35,977 bases of DNA from Mesorhizobium sp. (GTDB lineage Bacteria > Pseudomonadota > Alphaproteobacteria > Rhizobiales > Rhizobiaceae), in assembly GCF_004962925.1 (NCBI RefSeq), contig NZ_SUEO01000036.1:1-35977 (forward strand), written 5' to 3'. Positions 35,591-35,977 of the stretch are shown here, piece by piece. The notes under the pieces were generated by a model. It saw only the letters and a list, made by a program, of their open reading frames with translations, had not been told where the DNA came from and ran no database searches. The translations under genes were made by a program, and so were the position numbers. Numbering within the stretch: the first letter of the stretch is position 1; the number at the start of each line of letters is the position of its first letter.

Positions 35591-35977
35591 ATGCAGGGTT
35601 TGGCATCTTTAGATGTCGGGCAGTGGCTCGGCGGTGCGGGAGTGGCCGCCGCATTGCCTTTGGTTGTCTGGCTCGAGCGCAGGCCGGCCACCTGGCATCT
35701 CGGCTTCGCCACCTTCTTTCTTCTGTTCGGTGTCATCCATCTGCTGTTTCCGGGAAAGACCGTCGCGCTCTGGATGACGCTGGTGCTGACGGCGGTGATC
35801 GGCATCGCCTCCAAGCTGAAATATCGCCATCTCGGTTTCAACCTACTGGCCGGCGACATCTATCACCTCGCCGCGAGTAGCTTTCGAGGTGTGCTCGCCG
35901 ACCATGCCCGAATGGCGATCCCAGCCATGGCTGGCCTAGTGGCTGTCGTCGCACTCGCCATAATTCTCGAAATGACG
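35591..35977 (+). CDS. Membrane protein, N-terminal part (partial, runs off window)
   Basis: An open frame of 129 codons from the ATG at 35591 to the window end, beginning MQGLASLDVGQWLGGAGV. Hydrophobic segments are at about 12-25, 37-53, 58-72 and 110-127. The stretch ASKLKYRHLGFNLLAGDIYHL resembles, in pieces, the membrane region before the catalytic domain of LTA-synthase/sulfatase-like phosphoglycerol transferases, which often read K-K-R-x-L-x-x-P-L-x-x-x-D there. That link is a guess from a short match; the catalytic domain lies outside the window. Only 96 bases separate it from the FemAB-like gene. Confidence 0.6.
   Translation, partial: MQGLASLDVGQWLGGAGVAAALPLVVWLERRPATWHLGFATFFLLFGVIHLLFPGKTVALWMTLVLTAVIGIASKLKYRHLGFNLLAGDIYHLAASSFRGVLADHARMAIPAMAGLVAVVALAIILEMT

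Noticed and set aside
1..35977. Search for CRISPR arrays, tRNA or rRNA genes, insertion sequences, prophage and defence islands
   Set aside because: No regularly spaced repeats, cloverleaf-like segments, transposase or phage motifs were seen; nearly all of the window is accounted for by recognised genes. A dedicated scan with tRNA and defence-system models would settle it.

Overview
The window is about 36 kb of high-GC chromosome from an alphaproteobacterium of the Rhizobiales. It most resembles Mesorhizobium or a close Phyllobacteriaceae relative. This placement rests on conserved gene order (trpD-trpC-moaC-moeA-lexA; bamA-lpxD-fabZ-lpxA-lpxI-lpxB-gltA; rpsB-tsf and pyrH-frr-uppS-cdsA), an EipB (DUF1849) gene, LpxI instead of LpxH, a GAAC-N7-GAAC SOS box of the alphaproteobacterial type, and two-palindrome repeats of the RIME type known from rhizobia. 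No marker gene settles the genus. Nearly all of the window is core genome, densely packed, with no gene-free stretch over 300 bases and no tRNA, rRNA, CRISPR array, insertion sequence or prophage that I can see.

Layout. (1) 1-1360, minus strand: tpiA and the start of secG, which runs off the left edge. (2) 1505-7871, plus strand: a PpiD-like periplasmic folding factor, trpD, trpC, moaC, moeA and SOS-regulated lexA, mostly overlapping or nearly so. A RIME-like repeat sits at the trpC/moaC junction and supplies the end of trpC. (3) 7865-13358: comEC converges on lexA; gltX and gltA read rightward. (4) 13421-20386, minus strand: bamA, lpxD, fabZ, lpxA, lpxI and lpxB, which cover outer-membrane protein insertion, unsaturated fatty-acid/lipid A precursors and early Raetz-pathway steps. 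(5) 20604-24820, minus strand: pyrH, frr, uppS, cdsA and rseP, joining translation recycling, UMP phosphorylation, undecaprenyl phosphate supply, CDP-diacylglycerol and envelope proteolysis. The dxr gene often found between cdsA and rseP is absent. (6) 24957-27676: an accessory cassette with an aldo/keto reductase, a secreted NTF2/SnoaL-like protein and a divergent LysR regulator, lying between pyrH and tsf. (7) 27698-29537, minus strand: rpsB-tsf with a recognisable promoter, structured leader and intergenic hairpin. (8) 29716-32899, minus strand: eipB, a PlsC-like acyltransferase, a DUF4031 protein and a LysE-family exporter. (9) 33038-35977, plus strand: a RidA-family protein, a glycerophosphodiester phosphodiesterase, a FemAB-like acyltransferase, and the start of a membrane protein that runs off the right edge.

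How it fits together. Regions 4, 5 and 8 are largely devoted to building and maintaining the envelope (BamA, Lpx enzymes, RseP, CdsA, UppS, EipB). I found no clearly new defence or mobile system. The most distinctive signals are repeat elements that encode the C-termini of TrpC and LpxB, the cassette between tsf and pyrH, the missing dxr, and an Asp/Cys-rich loop in the BamA barrel.
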